A DNA stretch of 64,000 nucleotides from Microbacterium sp. Leaf151 (GCF_001424225.1 NZ_LMOR01000002.1:1-64000), one strand, 5' to 3'. Positions 1 through 8,828 are shown, counted from the first letter of the stretch. Numbers and translations: made by a program. Notes: a model not told the origin generated them from the letters alone.

Positions 1-23
1 AGAGTAGGACACCGCCGGACTTC
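1..23 (+). rRNA. rrf: 5S ribosomal RNA, 3' end (partial)
   Basis: The first bases read AGAGTAGGACACCGCCGGAC, which matches the conserved 3' terminus of bacterial 5S rRNA (loop E/helix IV end, then the 3' strand of helix I; compare the GAGAGTAGGGAACTGCCAGG end in E. coli). The rest of the gene lies left of the window. A strong terminator follows at 65-96, as expected at the end of an rRNA operon. The exact last base is uncertain because the same 32 bases are repeated directly after it. Confidence 0.75.
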
Positions 24-64
24 CTTTAAGCCAGAGTAGGACACCGCCGGACTTCCTTTAAGCC
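1..64. repeat. Exact 32-bp tandem duplication of the 5S rRNA 3' end
   Basis: Positions 1-32 and 33-64 are identical. Each unit holds the 3' tail of 5S rRNA followed by CTTCCTTTAAGCC. The second copy lacks the rest of a 5S gene, so it is a duplicated tail and not a second 5S gene. Confidence 0.9.
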
Positions 65-96
65 GAAATGGCCACCCAACGCTGGGTGGCCATTTC
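65..96 (+). terminator. Terminator of the upstream rRNA operon
   Basis: Perfect 14-bp stem (GAAATGGCCACCCA, 65-78, with 83-96) around a four-base ACGC loop, followed by GCATTTC. It directly follows the duplicated 5S tail. Confidence 0.85.
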
Positions 97-122
97 GCAT
101 TTCACCACCCACGCACCACCAC

Positions 123-167
123 GCGCTGGTACGTGATCCCCCAACCGGGGGGACCACGCACCAGCGC
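123..167. other. Imperfect inverted repeat after the rRNA operon
   Basis: Outer arms GCGCTGGT (123-130) and ACCAGCGC (160-167), with an inner pairing of TCCCCC (137-142) with GGGGGA (148-153). It may be a second terminator or a processing structure. It lies between the rRNA terminator and the next gene at 251. Confidence 0.5.
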
Positions 168-250
168 TTCGTCGTACCCGGTGCACGTCGCGGTCGCTCC
201 CCTATGAGGGTCGGCGCTACGCTGACCGCATCGACGGGAAGGACGCGGCC

Positions 251-850
251 ATGCGATTCAGTCACCTCGGGGACGATCCCCGCATTCATCCGGATGCCGT
301 TGTGGCGCCCACAGCCGTCATCAGCGGAGACGTGACCATCGGGGCCGGGTGCCAGGTTCTGCACGGCGCTGTTCTCACCGCCGAGGGCAGCCCGGTGGTG
401 CTGGGGGAGAACACCATCGTGATGGAGAACGCTCTGATCCGGGCCAGCGCAACCCACCCCGTGCACATCGGGCCGCACACCCTGATCGGTCCGATGGCAA
501 GTGTCGCGGGCGCCGACATCGGCGCCGAGGTCTTCCTCGCCACCGGCACCCGTATCTTCAACGGAGCCGAGATCGGAGATCGCAGCGAGGTCCGCATCAA
601 TGCGGTCGTCCACCTACGCACGGTGTTGCCCGCCGAGACCATCGTCCCGATCTCCTGGGTCGCAGTCGGCGATCCGCTGCTCATCCTCCCACCCGACCGT
701 CACGAGGAGATCTGGGCTGCGCAGAAGGAGCTCGACTTCCCGGGTTATGTCTTCGGGCTCGACCGCGAGACGCCTGACCTGATGGTGCAGCTCACCGAGC
801 GCTACGGCCGGAGCCTCTCCCGCCACGCCTCAGACGTCCGACTGGACTGA
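251..850 (+). CDS. Left-handed beta-helix (hexapeptide) protein, gamma-carbonic anhydrase-like
   Basis: A 199-residue protein whose residues 10-135 are made of hexapeptide-type turns (HPDAVVAPTAVISGDVTIG, then VVLGENTIVMENALI), the signature of the left-handed parallel beta-helix fold. A histidine-bearing stretch near 65-80 (ATHPVHIGPHTLIG) resembles the metal-binding region of gamma-carbonic anhydrases such as YrdA/PaaY. The C-terminal third is alpha-helical and poorly conserved. Family members bind zinc or iron or act as acyltransferases, and the substrate cannot be read from sequence. It stands alone after the rRNA operon. ATG start at 251. Confidence 0.75.
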   Translation: MRFSHLGDDPRIHPDAVVAPTAVISGDVTIGAGCQVLHGAVLTAEGSPVVLGENTIVMENALIRASATHPVHIGPHTLIGPMASVAGADIGAEVFLATGTRIFNGAEIGDRSEVRINAVVHLRTVLPAETIVPISWVAVGDPLLILPPDRHEEIWAAQKELDFPGYVFGLDRETPDLMVQLTERYGRSLSRHASDVRLD

Positions 851-947
851 GACGTCGACCCGACGGTCGTGCCCCTCGCCGCGCGGGAAAAGTGGCGCGC
901 CGTCACCCGTTCCGGGGGCGCCGGCGCGTCACGGGATGGGTTCGAGC

Positions 948-3620
948 TCAGCCGGTGTTCTGCAGACCCGCAGCCACGCCACTCACCGACAACAGCAGGA
1001 GGCGCTGCTGCTCGGCATCCGGGATCTCCGACTCGGTCGAGGCATCGCGCAGGGCGCGGAGCGCCCGCAGCTGCAGCAGTGACAGGGCGTCGACGTAGGG
1101 GCTGCGCATCTTCACGGCGCGCTGCAGAACGGGCTTGTTTCCGAGCAGATCGCCGCCGGTGATGCGCTCGACCCAAGAGCGGGTGAGCAGCATCTCGTCC
1201 ATGACGAGCTGAGCGAGGTCGTCGCGGTCGCCGAGCGCGAGGTAGCGGCGGGCGATGCGCTCGTCGGCCTTCGCCAGGCTCATTGCGACGTTGTCGATCA
1301 TCGTGCGGAACAGCGGCCACTGCTCGTAGGCCTCACGGAGACGCTGCTCATCGTCGACGGCGTCGAGTGCCGTGCCGAGACCGAACCATCCCGCGAGGTT
1401 GATGCGCGCCTGCGTCCACGAGAACACCCACGGGATCGCTCGGAGGTCTTCGAGCGACTCCACTGACAGACCTCGGCGTGCGGGGCGCGAGCCGAGGGCG
1501 AGGTGGCCGAGCTCCTCCATCGGAGTGACCGTGGCGAACCACGGCGCAAAGCCGGGCGCCTTCACCAGGGCGAAGAAACGCTCGCGCGAGGCGATGTCCA
1601 TGATGCGAGCGACGTCGGCGAAGGCATCGGCCGCTCCCCGGTTGCGCCGCTCGATCGAGGGAGAGGATGCCGTGAGCACCGCAGCCGCGACCTGGTCGAT
1701 GTGGCGCATTGCGATGTCGGGGTCGCCGTAGCGAGCGAAGATCACCTCGCCCTGTTCGGTGAGCTTGAACCGACCATCGACCGAGTGGGGCGGCTGGGCC
1801 AGGATGGCCGAGTTGGCGGGTCCGCCGCCTCGACCGAGCGCGCCACCGCGGCCGTGGAAGAGCGTCAACTCGATGCCCTCGGCTGCAGCCCAGGTCGAGA
1901 TCTGCGCCTGAGCCTCGTAGAGAGCGAGGTTCGCAGCGACGGGGCCGACGTCTTTCGACGAGTCGGAGTAGCCGAGCATGACCTCGAGGCGACGGCCGGT
2001 GGCATCCAGTCGGCTGACGAACGAGGGGTGCGTCACGATATCGGCGAGGATGCCGGGAGCCGCCTGCAGGTCGGCGAACGTCTCGAACAACGGGATGACG
2101 TCGAGCACGGGGAGCGCCTCGCCCGGGCCCATCGCGTACGAGGCGAGTTCGTGCACGTTCGCGAGGTCTTCGGCGGACTGCGTGAACGAGACGATGTAGC
2201 GGCCGGCGGCGCGGGGTCCGAAGCGCTCTTGTACGTAAGCGATGGAGCGGAAGACCTCAAGCACCTCGTCGGTCAATTCGCTGCGCTGACCGCCGACGCG
2301 AAGCTCTTCGAGCACCTTGCGGTGTACCGCCGAGTGCTGGCGGACCTCGAGCTCGGTGAGGTGGAAGCCGTACGTCTCGACCTGCCACACCAGTCTCTGC
2401 AGCGCACCGTAGGCCTGCCGCGCGGCGCCGGCGGTGACGAGCGACTCTTGCACGGTTCGCAGATCGGCGAGCAGGTGCTCGGGGTCGCGGTACGCCAGGT
2501 CGGCGTTGCGGGTGCGGGTCGCGGCGATCTTCCGAGCCAGCAGCAGCAGGATCCGGCGGTGCGGCTCCTCGGGGGAGCGCTCGGCGATCTCCGTCGCAGC
2601 ATCTTCGTCGGCGGCACGCAGGCGGTGCCACAGAGCGACGAGGGCGTCGCTGGGCGGGGTGGTGCCGGCATCCAGGGTCAGACCTCGCCCCACGCGGAGC
2701 GCGGTGCGCTCCAGGCCCAGGAGCACGTGTTCGCTCGCGATCGAGGCGGCCTTGCGGGTCACGGACGCCGTGACGAACGGGTTGCCGTCACGGTCTCCAC
2801 CGACCCAGGAACCGACGCGGACGAACGGCTTCACGATAGGCGCGCGGGATCCCGCGTTCTCGCCCTGGAGGATGTCGTCGATTCGGCGATAGACGTGCGG
2901 CACGGCGGTGTACAGCGTCTCGTCGAACACGGCCATGACCGAGCGCACCTCGTCGACGGGAGACGGCTTCTCGCGGCGGAGGGGAGCGGTGCGCCAGAGC
3001 GTGTCGATCTCCTCCAGCATGCGGCGCTCGGTGCGACGGGTCTCGGCCGCGTTCTCGCCCGCGGCGTCGCGTTCGCCGAGGAGTTCCGACAAACGACGGA
3101 TGCTCGTCGAGATCGCTCGGCGCCGGGCCTCGGTGGGGTGCGCCGTGAAGACGGGGTGGAAGCGCAGGGCCTGGAGTCGCGCGAGGGCGGTCTCTTCGCC
3201 GACCTCGCTCGACAGCCTCTCGAAGGCGCTGGCGATCGTGTCGGGGATGCCGCTGCGCGACGGCTGATCACCGCGCTCGCGCAGGACGCGCACGCGCTGA
3301 TGCTCTTCGACGAGGTTGACGAGGTGGAAGTACGCCGTGAAGGCACGGGCGACTTCGTCGGCCCGCTCGATGGAGAAGTCGTCGGCGATGGCCGCGGCTC
3401 GCTCGAACGCGGCGGGTGTCTCGTCGGTGTAGGCCTGGATCGTCGCCGTACGAAGTCGTTCGACGTCGTCGTACAGTCCGGGGGAGCCGCTCTCCCGAAG
3501 GACACGGCCCAGCAACGATCCGAGCAGGCGCACGTCGGCACGCATCTGTTCGGGGAGCTCTTGGCCGGCTTCGAAGCGGCCCACGAGGTCGATGGCCTCG
3601 GTCGGGGTCAGATCACGCAC
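948..3620 (-). CDS. ppc: Phosphoenolpyruvate carboxylase
   Basis: An 890-residue protein, the normal length for PEP carboxylase, which fixes bicarbonate onto phosphoenolpyruvate to replenish oxaloacetate. Visible family signatures are the catalytic-histidine segment VFTAHPTEARRRAI, GGDRDGNPFVTASVT, the phosphate-binding LGYSDSSKDVG, the glycine-rich FHGRGGALGRGGGP, and the conserved C-terminus ending QNTG. The GTG start at 3620 has no clear ribosome-binding site. A GATAAT hexamer lies 9 bases upstream inside an inverted repeat, so the mRNA may have little or no leader. Single-gene unit facing away from mazG. Confidence 0.97.
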   Translation of the reverse strand: MRDLTPTEAIDLVGRFEAGQELPEQMRADVRLLGSLLGRVLRESGSPGLYDDVERLRTATIQAYTDETPAAFERAAAIADDFSIERADEVARAFTAYFHLVNLVEEHQRVRVLRERGDQPSRSGIPDTIASAFERLSSEVGEETALARLQALRFHPVFTAHPTEARRRAISTSIRRLSELLGERDAAGENAAETRRTERRMLEEIDTLWRTAPLRREKPSPVDEVRSVMAVFDETLYTAVPHVYRRIDDILQGENAGSRAPIVKPFVRVGSWVGGDRDGNPFVTASVTRKAASIASEHVLLGLERTALRVGRGLTLDAGTTPPSDALVALWHRLRAADEDAATEIAERSPEEPHRRILLLLARKIAATRTRNADLAYRDPEHLLADLRTVQESLVTAGAARQAYGALQRLVWQVETYGFHLTELEVRQHSAVHRKVLEELRVGGQRSELTDEVLEVFRSIAYVQERFGPRAAGRYIVSFTQSAEDLANVHELASYAMGPGEALPVLDVIPLFETFADLQAAPGILADIVTHPSFVSRLDATGRRLEVMLGYSDSSKDVGPVAANLALYEAQAQISTWAAAEGIELTLFHGRGGALGRGGGPANSAILAQPPHSVDGRFKLTEQGEVIFARYGDPDIAMRHIDQVAAAVLTASSPSIERRNRGAADAFADVARIMDIASRERFFALVKAPGFAPWFATVTPMEELGHLALGSRPARRGLSVESLEDLRAIPWVFSWTQARINLAGWFGLGTALDAVDDEQRLREAYEQWPLFRTMIDNVAMSLAKADERIARRYLALGDRDDLAQLVMDEMLLTRSWVERITGGDLLGNKPVLQRAVKMRSPYVDALSLLQLRALRALRDASTESEIPDAEQQRLLLLSVSGVAAGLQNTG

Positions 3621-3629
3621 ACGGCCAAG

Positions 3630-3656
3630 ATTATCTGCGTCGCGTTGCGCGCAGAT
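3630..3656 (-). promoter_or_regulatory. Probable ppc promoter with overlapping dyad
   Basis: On the minus strand GATAAT (3630-3635) lies 9 bases before the ppc start. It overlaps an inverted repeat with arms ATCTGCG (3633-3639) and CGCAGAT (3650-3656), extended by CGC/GCG inside. A dyad over the -10 suggests a binding site for a repressor or activator; none is encoded next to it. Confidence 0.5.
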
Positions 3657-3659
3657 GAC

Positions 3660-4071
3660 ACGTCGACGCGGTGGTACCGGTCGACAGCGTGTGGAGAAGC
3701 CGTCGAGCCGACTCGGCGGCGCGCCACGAGTCGGAGATTGTCCGGCCTGGGGGCAGCATCATGGCCGACGTGAGGCCGCGCGCGGAGTGTCGTGCGAACT
3801 TTTCCGACGCCCGGGGCGGGTGCGCCCGCCGCCGTCGAGACGCACGGAGACTCTTCGAGCGGGAGAAACCCGCGCGCCGCCCAACGGAGATCCGCTCGGA
3901 ACGTTGCGCCCGCCGCCGTCGAGACGTCCCGCGCGGGGAGGACCCGGTATCCGGGGATCCGCGAGATCCGTCTCGGCTCGACCGGAGGAGCGGCGGGCGG
4001 GGCATACTCGGGGGAGCGTTTCCCGCGGAACCGGTGGATGCCGGGCGTCACGGGTCGCGGAAGGAGATCCC
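3660..4071. other. Long intergenic region with a 22-bp direct repeat
   Basis: No convincing gene is seen between ppc and mazG. The stretch holds a 22-bp direct repeat (starting TGCGCCCGCCGCCGTCGAGA) at 3821-3842 and 3905-3926, 84 bp apart. A CATACT hexamer near 4002-4007 may be the mazG -10 element. Confidence 0.5.
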
Positions 4072-4725
4072 GTGAGCGACGACGCCCTGCGCGAGGCCGC
4101 CGAGACCATGCACGCCGTGCGCGAACGGTGCGTGTGGACGCAGCAGATCGACCATCGCGACCTCGTGCCGTACCTCGTCGAGGAGAGCGCCGAGGTGATC
4201 GACGCGGTGGAGGCGGGCACCCGCGCCGACCTGCGCGAAGAGCTCGGCGACCTGCTCTGGCAGGTGCTGTTCCACGCCGAGATCGCCGCGGGCGATCCCG
4301 ACGACCCGTTCGACATCGACGATGTGGCGCGTGGCCTGACCGAGAAGATGGTGCGGCGTCATCCCCACGTTTTCGCGGATGCCGTGGCATCCACTCCCGA
4401 AGAGGTCCTCGTGCACTGGGACGCGGCGAAGGCCGCTGAGAAGCGTGCGCGCACGAGCGTCCTGGACGGGGTCAGCGACCACATGCCCTCGCTGGCGCTG
4501 GCGCAGAAGATGCTGGGCAAGGCGGCGCAGACCGGGGTGCCCGCCCCGTCGCATCGGCTGGCGGATCCCGAGACCGAGACGGAGCTGGGCGACGCGCTGC
4601 TGATGCTGGTGCACCTGGGACGCACCCGCGGGTGGGATGCCGAACGCGCCCTGCGCGAGCGCCTCCGCATGCTGCGCACCGAGGTGCAGACCGCAGAGCG
4701 GTACCCCGGAACACCGGCGGGCTGA
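4072..4725 (+). CDS. mazG: MazG-family nucleoside triphosphate pyrophosphohydrolase
   Basis: A 217-residue all-alpha MazG protein that hydrolyses (d)NTPs to NMP and pyrophosphate, cleaning the nucleotide pool or adjusting alarmone-related nucleotides. The EExxE...ExxD magnesium site is visible at about 38-60 (VEESAEVIDAVEAGTRADLREELGD broken across EESAE and EELGD). The frame is open far upstream, but the GTG at 4072 follows a strong GGAAGGAG ribosome-binding site and begins the family homology, so it was chosen. It precedes hisS on the same strand. Confidence 0.93.
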   Translation: MSDDALREAAETMHAVRERCVWTQQIDHRDLVPYLVEESAEVIDAVEAGTRADLREELGDLLWQVLFHAEIAAGDPDDPFDIDDVARGLTEKMVRRHPHVFADAVASTPEEVLVHWDAAKAAEKRARTSVLDGVSDHMPSLALAQKMLGKAAQTGVPAPSHRLADPETETELGDALLMLVHLGRTRGWDAERALRERLRMLRTEVQTAERYPGTPAG

Positions 4726-4870
4726 ACGGGTCCTCACGCGAGATCACTTCCTCGGCGCGGGGGCGCACGACGAGCGTGCGTGACGGGCGATCAGCCGTCG
4801 ACATCGAGCCAGGCAGGCGTCAGCCGCCCCCGCATCCGGACCTGCCGCCCGAGCCTGGAACAATGGGGCC

Positions 4871-6145
4871 GTGGCATCTGTGAACCCGCCGCGCGGCATG
4901 CGCGACTTCCTCCCCGCTGACAAGGCCCGTCGCGAGCGCGTGCTCGCCGTCATCCGCGAGCGGTACCGCGCGCACGGGTTCGATGAGATCGAGACGCCCG
5001 TCATGGAGGACTACGACCGCCTCCACGCCGGTATCGGCGGCGACAACGAGAAGCTGTCGTTCAGCATCCTGAAGCGCGGGATGGATGCCGAGGGCATCCG
5101 CGCTGCGGCAGACGACCCGGCCGCCCTCGCCGACCTGGGCCTGCGCTACGACCTCACCGTTCCGCTCGCCCGCTTCTACGCGACGAACCGCGCGCAGCTG
5201 CCGACGGTGTTCCGCGCGATCCAGATGGCGCCGGTGTGGCGCGCCGAGCGTCCGCAGAAGGGGCGCTACCGCCAGTTCCTCCAGTGCGACATCGACGTCA
5301 TCGGCGACGCCACCGCCCGCGCCGAGGCCGAGCTCATGGTCGCGAGTCTCGACGTGCTCGACGCTCTGGGGCTCACGGGCGGCTCGATCCGCGTGAACGA
5401 CCGCCGCGTGCTCGACGCGATGCTCGACGTGTTCGGTTTCGCCCCCGAGGAGCGTCCCGGCGTTCTGATCACGATCGACAAGCTCGACAAGGTCGGGCCC
5501 TCGGGCGTCGTCGCCGAGCTCCGCGGACGGGGAGCCGACGAGGGCGCCGTCGATGCTCTCTCCGCCTACCTCGACCGGCCGGCGGCATCTCCGACGTTCG
5601 ACGAGGTCGGGATCCGTTCGGCCCTTCCCGACGGCATCCCCGACGAGGTCATCACCCACCTCGTGGCCCTGGGCGACACCGTCGCCGCCGCCCGAGGTGC
5701 CGATGCGCCCTTGGTTTTCGACCCGTTCCTCGTGCGCGGGATGGGCTACTACACCGGCACCATCTTCGAACTGGCGCACCCGAGCGTCGACTACTCGCTC
5801 GGCGGCGGAGGACGCTACGACGGCATGATCGGTCGCTTCCTCGGCCAACAGGTCCCGGCCGTGGGATTCTCGATCGGCTTCGAACGCATCGTCGACCTGC
5901 TGCCCGACACCGACGCCGAGGGGGAGCGCTCCGTCGTGCTCGTTCACGACCGCGACGTCGCCCTCGCCCCGTTGCTCGCGATGAAGGCGCACCTCGTCGC
6001 CGAGGGCGCACGCGTGCGCATCGAGCAGCGGGTGAAGAACATGAAGGCGCTGCTCGAGCGGTCCGCGGCGGACGGCTACACCTCGTTCGCCTCCGTCGGC
6101 ACCGAGACGACCGCCGACACGCTCGAGTTCAAGTCGCTCGCCTGA
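4871..6145 (+). CDS. hisS: Histidine--tRNA ligase
   Basis: A 424-residue class II aminoacyl-tRNA synthetase that charges tRNA-His. Motif 1 follows GMRDFLP, motif 2 is VWRAERPQKGRYRQFLQCDID, the histidine-binding signature is RGMGYYTGTIFE, and motif 3 is AVGFSIGFERI. An anticodon-binding domain occupies the last 90 or so residues. The GTG start at 4871 has no Shine-Dalgarno sequence, but AACAAT (4859-4864) ends 6 bases before it, fitting a leaderless transcript. A second in-frame GTG at 4880 is possible. Confidence 0.96.
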   Translation: MASVNPPRGMRDFLPADKARRERVLAVIRERYRAHGFDEIETPVMEDYDRLHAGIGGDNEKLSFSILKRGMDAEGIRAAADDPAALADLGLRYDLTVPLARFYATNRAQLPTVFRAIQMAPVWRAERPQKGRYRQFLQCDIDVIGDATARAEAELMVASLDVLDALGLTGGSIRVNDRRVLDAMLDVFGFAPEERPGVLITIDKLDKVGPSGVVAELRGRGADEGAVDALSAYLDRPAASPTFDEVGIRSALPDGIPDEVITHLVALGDTVAAARGADAPLVFDPFLVRGMGYYTGTIFELAHPSVDYSLGGGGRYDGMIGRFLGQQVPAVGFSIGFERIVDLLPDTDAEGERSVVLVHDRDVALAPLLAMKAHLVAEGARVRIEQRVKNMKALLERSAADGYTSFASVGTETTADTLEFKSLA

Positions 6146-6270
6146 TCCGCGCCGAGGTGCGCCCGTCCCTCGGGGGACGCCGACCCCTCCCGTGGCAGCA
6201 CCCGAGGGCCGATATCCGCCAGGCTGCGGCTCGCTCGGCGAAGGGAGCGGAGCCTCGACACGGGTTCCCC

Positions 6271-7128
6271 TCACGCCACCGCGCTGATCAACGCCTCCTC
6301 GGGACTCTCGGCGGCGAGACGCTCCAGGCGCCCCGCGGTCGCGGCATCCCGGGGCGAGAACCACACGACGCGTGAGCCGAGGCCGTCGTCGATCCACAGG
6401 CTCGACATCTCGAGGTGCAGCTCGCCGACGCGGGCGTGCACGAGGTGCTTGGTGGCGTTCCGCTCCCCGCCGACGTCGCCGAGGCGCCACAGCTCCCTGA
6501 ACCGCGGGGACTCCTCTTCGAGATCGGCGATGAACCGCTGCCACGCGGGTTCTTCATGGTGGCGCCCGTACGCCGATCGCAGACGCGCGGCGATGCGCCG
6601 CTGCGCGTGGTCGAGGTCGGCATGCGACCGCTGCCAATCGGAATCGGTGAACAGCAGCACGGCGCAGTTCCGGCGCTCGGCGGGGATGTCGTCGAGGTCG
6701 TCGAAGAGGTAACGGTAGGCGCGGTTGTAGGCACGGATGTCGAAGCGGGCGGTCTGCACCGCGGCCGGGTACGGCAGGAGCTTCTCGAGCAGGTCGAGAT
6801 GGGTCGCCCCGACGCAGAGTCGCGCTTCGCGGTCGGGGACCGGGAGGTCGGCGAGGGCGAAGAGGTGGTCGCGCTCGTCATCGCTCAATCGCAGGGCTCG
6901 CGCGATGGCGGTGACGACCTGGGCGGACGCGGCGATGGGGCGACCCTGCTCGAGCCAGGTGTACCACGTGAGTCCGACGCCGGCGAGTTGTGCGACTTCT
7001 TCGCGGCGGAGGCCCGTCACCCGGCGACGCGTACCGTCGGGGAGGCCGACGTCGGCGGGGCGGAGGCGGGCGCGGCGGCTGCGCAGGAACGCGGCGAACT
7101 CCACGCGGGCGTCATCGGATCGCGTCAT
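6271..7128 (-). CDS. XRE-family regulator with MmyB-like ligand-binding domain
   Basis: A 285-residue regulator. The N-terminal helix-turn-helix spans about residues 10-80 (LRPADVGLPDGTRRRVTGLRREEVAQLAGVG broken at VTGLRREEVAQLAGVGLTWY). The rest matches the MmyB-like ligand-binding domain common in actinobacteria, with PYPAAVQTARFDIRAYNRAY. Such proteins usually repress a divergent transporter or dehydrogenase gene and respond to a small ligand. Here it is divergent from an MFS exporter, with a CCTGGTACCAGG palindrome between them. The ATG at 7128 follows GAGAGGGA; an upstream ATG at 7173 would add 15 unconserved residues. Confidence 0.9.
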   Translation of the reverse strand: MTRSDDARVEFAAFLRSRRARLRPADVGLPDGTRRRVTGLRREEVAQLAGVGLTWYTWLEQGRPIAASAQVVTAIARALRLSDDERDHLFALADLPVPDREARLCVGATHLDLLEKLLPYPAAVQTARFDIRAYNRAYRYLFDDLDDIPAERRNCAVLLFTDSDWQRSHADLDHAQRRIAARLRSAYGRHHEEPAWQRFIADLEEESPRFRELWRLGDVGGERNATKHLVHARVGELHLEMSSLWIDDGLGSRVVWFSPRDAATAGRLERLAAESPEEALISAVA

Positions 7129-7201
7129 GGCGTCCCTCTCTCTCGCGGCGATCGTAGATCGCCGGCTCGGCATGCGTGCGCTCCGAGGGGAGTGCTCCCA
7201 C

Positions 7202-7234
7202 TACCAGGATGAGCGCACTCCTGGTACCAGGATG
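7202..7234. promoter_or_regulatory. Probable operator for the divergent regulator
   Basis: TACCAGGATG occurs twice (7202-7211 and 7225-7234). The second copy is part of a perfect 12-bp palindrome CCTGGTACCAGG (7220-7231). It lies just upstream of a possible -10 CATGCT (7245-7250) for the MFS gene, so a bound repressor would block that promoter. Confidence 0.7.
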
Positions 7235-7256
7235 CCGCGGTCTCCATGCTGGCACC

Positions 7257-8702
7257 ATGACGACTTCCGCCCACCCCGCCACCGGGAGCGCGCCGGTGCC
7301 GATCCGCCCCGACCTCGCCGAAGGCGTACCGACGTGGCGATATCTGGGATTCCTCCTCGGACCGGGCGTGGGAACGTTCGCCTTCAATGCGGTGACGGTG
7401 ATCCTCCCGACGCTCCGCGAGCGCTTCGGCGCCGACGACATCTCGCTCGAACTGGTCATCGCCGGCTACGGCATCCCTTTCGCTGTGCTGCTGATCCTCG
7501 GCGGGCGACTCGGCGACCGGTTCGGCCGCCACCGCCTCTACGCCCTCGGGATGGGGCTGTTCCTCGTCTCGGCCATCGCGTGCGCCCTCGCTCCCTCGAT
7601 CGACACCCTCATCGTCGCGCGCGTCATCCAGGGCGTGGGCGCAGCCCTCTGCACCCCTCAGGTGCTCGCGACCATCCAGGCCACCTCGCGGGGACCGGCC
7701 CGTACCCGCGCGATCGCCGCGTTCGGCGCGAGCGGAGGAATCGGCGCCGCGGTCGGTCAGGTCGCCGGCGGCGCCCTCGCCGCCCTCTCCTTCGGCCCCG
7801 TCGAGGGATGGCGAGCGGTGTTCGTGGTGGTGGCGTTCGTCGCCGGCGCGGCGATCGCCCTGGCGCCTCTGGCCCCGAGCTCCCGGGCTCATGAGGTCGT
7901 TGCCATCGACCTGATCGGGACCGTGGCGCTCGCCCTCGGAATCCTCGCCGCCTCCGTCGCGCTGACCTTCGGACCCGTGTGGAACTGGTCATGGCCGGTG
8001 GCCGTAGCGCTCGTCGTCGCCGCAGGCGCGCTGTGGTCGATGTGGAAGCACCAGGATGCCGTCGAGCGCTCTGGCCGCGTCCCCCTGCTGCCGCCCAGCG
8101 TCCTGCGCCTGCGGCCCCTGCAACTCGGGCTGATCGCAGCGGGGCTCTTCTTCGCGGGATACTCCGCGCTGCTGTACGTCTTCCCGCGAGCCGTCGAGGC
8201 CGGGGGTCTCACTTCCTTCGAGGCGGGGATGGCACTGCTGCCCTTCGCCGTGGTCTTCGCCGGAGTCTCGCTCGCGGTGGCCCGCATCCAGAGCCGTCTC
8301 GGCGACTCGACGCTCGTGCTCGGGGTCGCGCTTCAGATCGTCGCGCTCGTGGCGATGGCCGCGATCCTCGTCGCGGCGTGGGGGAGCGGAATCGGCCTCT
8401 GGCTGCAGCCGGCCCTGCTGGTGCTCGGAGCGGGACAGGCGCTGATCTTCTCGCCCCTCACCCAGCTCGTCGTGCGCGAGGTGCCGGTGGAGGCGGCCGG
8501 GCTCTCCGGAGGCATGTTCAGCACTGCACAGCAGATCGCGCTGTCGTTCGGGGTGATCGTGATCGGCGGGGTGGTGAGCTTCAGCGGGGTGGCCGGCCGA
8601 GAGGAGCTCCTCGCGGGGCTCGCCCTCGACCTCGTGCTCGCCGTCGCCGTGCTCGTGCTGGCCGTCGTGCTGCGCGCACGAGGCGCACGCGCCGCGGTCT
8701 GA
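7257..8702 (+). CDS. MFS transporter, drug-exporter type
   Basis: A 481-residue protein with about 12-14 hydrophobic helices. It has the MFS loop motif GGRLGDRFGRHRLY between helices 2 and 3 and a motif-C-like GASGGIGAAVGQVAGG in helix 5, which is typical of exporters of the DHA2 type. It probably expels a toxic compound by proton antiport. It starts at the ATG at 7257, beside the palindromic operator, and faces the MmyB-type regulator that probably controls it. Substrate unknown. An earlier ATG at 7176 is in frame but would run through the operator. Confidence 0.9.
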   Translation: MTTSAHPATGSAPVPIRPDLAEGVPTWRYLGFLLGPGVGTFAFNAVTVILPTLRERFGADDISLELVIAGYGIPFAVLLILGGRLGDRFGRHRLYALGMGLFLVSAIACALAPSIDTLIVARVIQGVGAALCTPQVLATIQATSRGPARTRAIAAFGASGGIGAAVGQVAGGALAALSFGPVEGWRAVFVVVAFVAGAAIALAPLAPSSRAHEVVAIDLIGTVALALGILAASVALTFGPVWNWSWPVAVALVVAAGALWSMWKHQDAVERSGRVPLLPPSVLRLRPLQLGLIAAGLFFAGYSALLYVFPRAVEAGGLTSFEAGMALLPFAVVFAGVSLAVARIQSRLGDSTLVLGVALQIVALVAMAAILVAAWGSGIGLWLQPALLVLGAGQALIFSPLTQLVVREVPVEAAGLSGGMFSTAQQIALSFGVIVIGGVVSFSGVAGREELLAGLALDLVLAVAVLVLAVVLRARGARAAV

Positions 8703-8828
8703 GCGGGGCGTTAGAGATTCCGGTATCCCGACACTGCTCGAGAATCCACGGGATGCCGGGAGGCCACCGTCGCCGCAGCGTCACGCGTCGTCCACCGGGC
8801 GTTCACCCCGGGCGAGTGTCATCGGAGC

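Noticed and set aside
1..64. Two 32-bp exact repeats, first considered the end of a CRISPR array
   Set aside because: There is no spacer between the units, and the sequence matches the 3' end of 5S rRNA.
1503..3773. Open frame of about 756 codons on the plus strand
   Set aside because: Antisense to ppc, rich in Arg, Gly and Val, without any recognisable motif.
3592..4071. Long N-terminal extension of mazG
   Set aside because: Arg/Gly-rich without conservation; the strong GGAAGGAG at the GTG 4072 marks the start.
6164..6179. Short CGTCCC/GGGACG hairpin after hisS, considered a terminator
   Set aside because: Only 6 bp and no T-run; too weak to report as a terminator.
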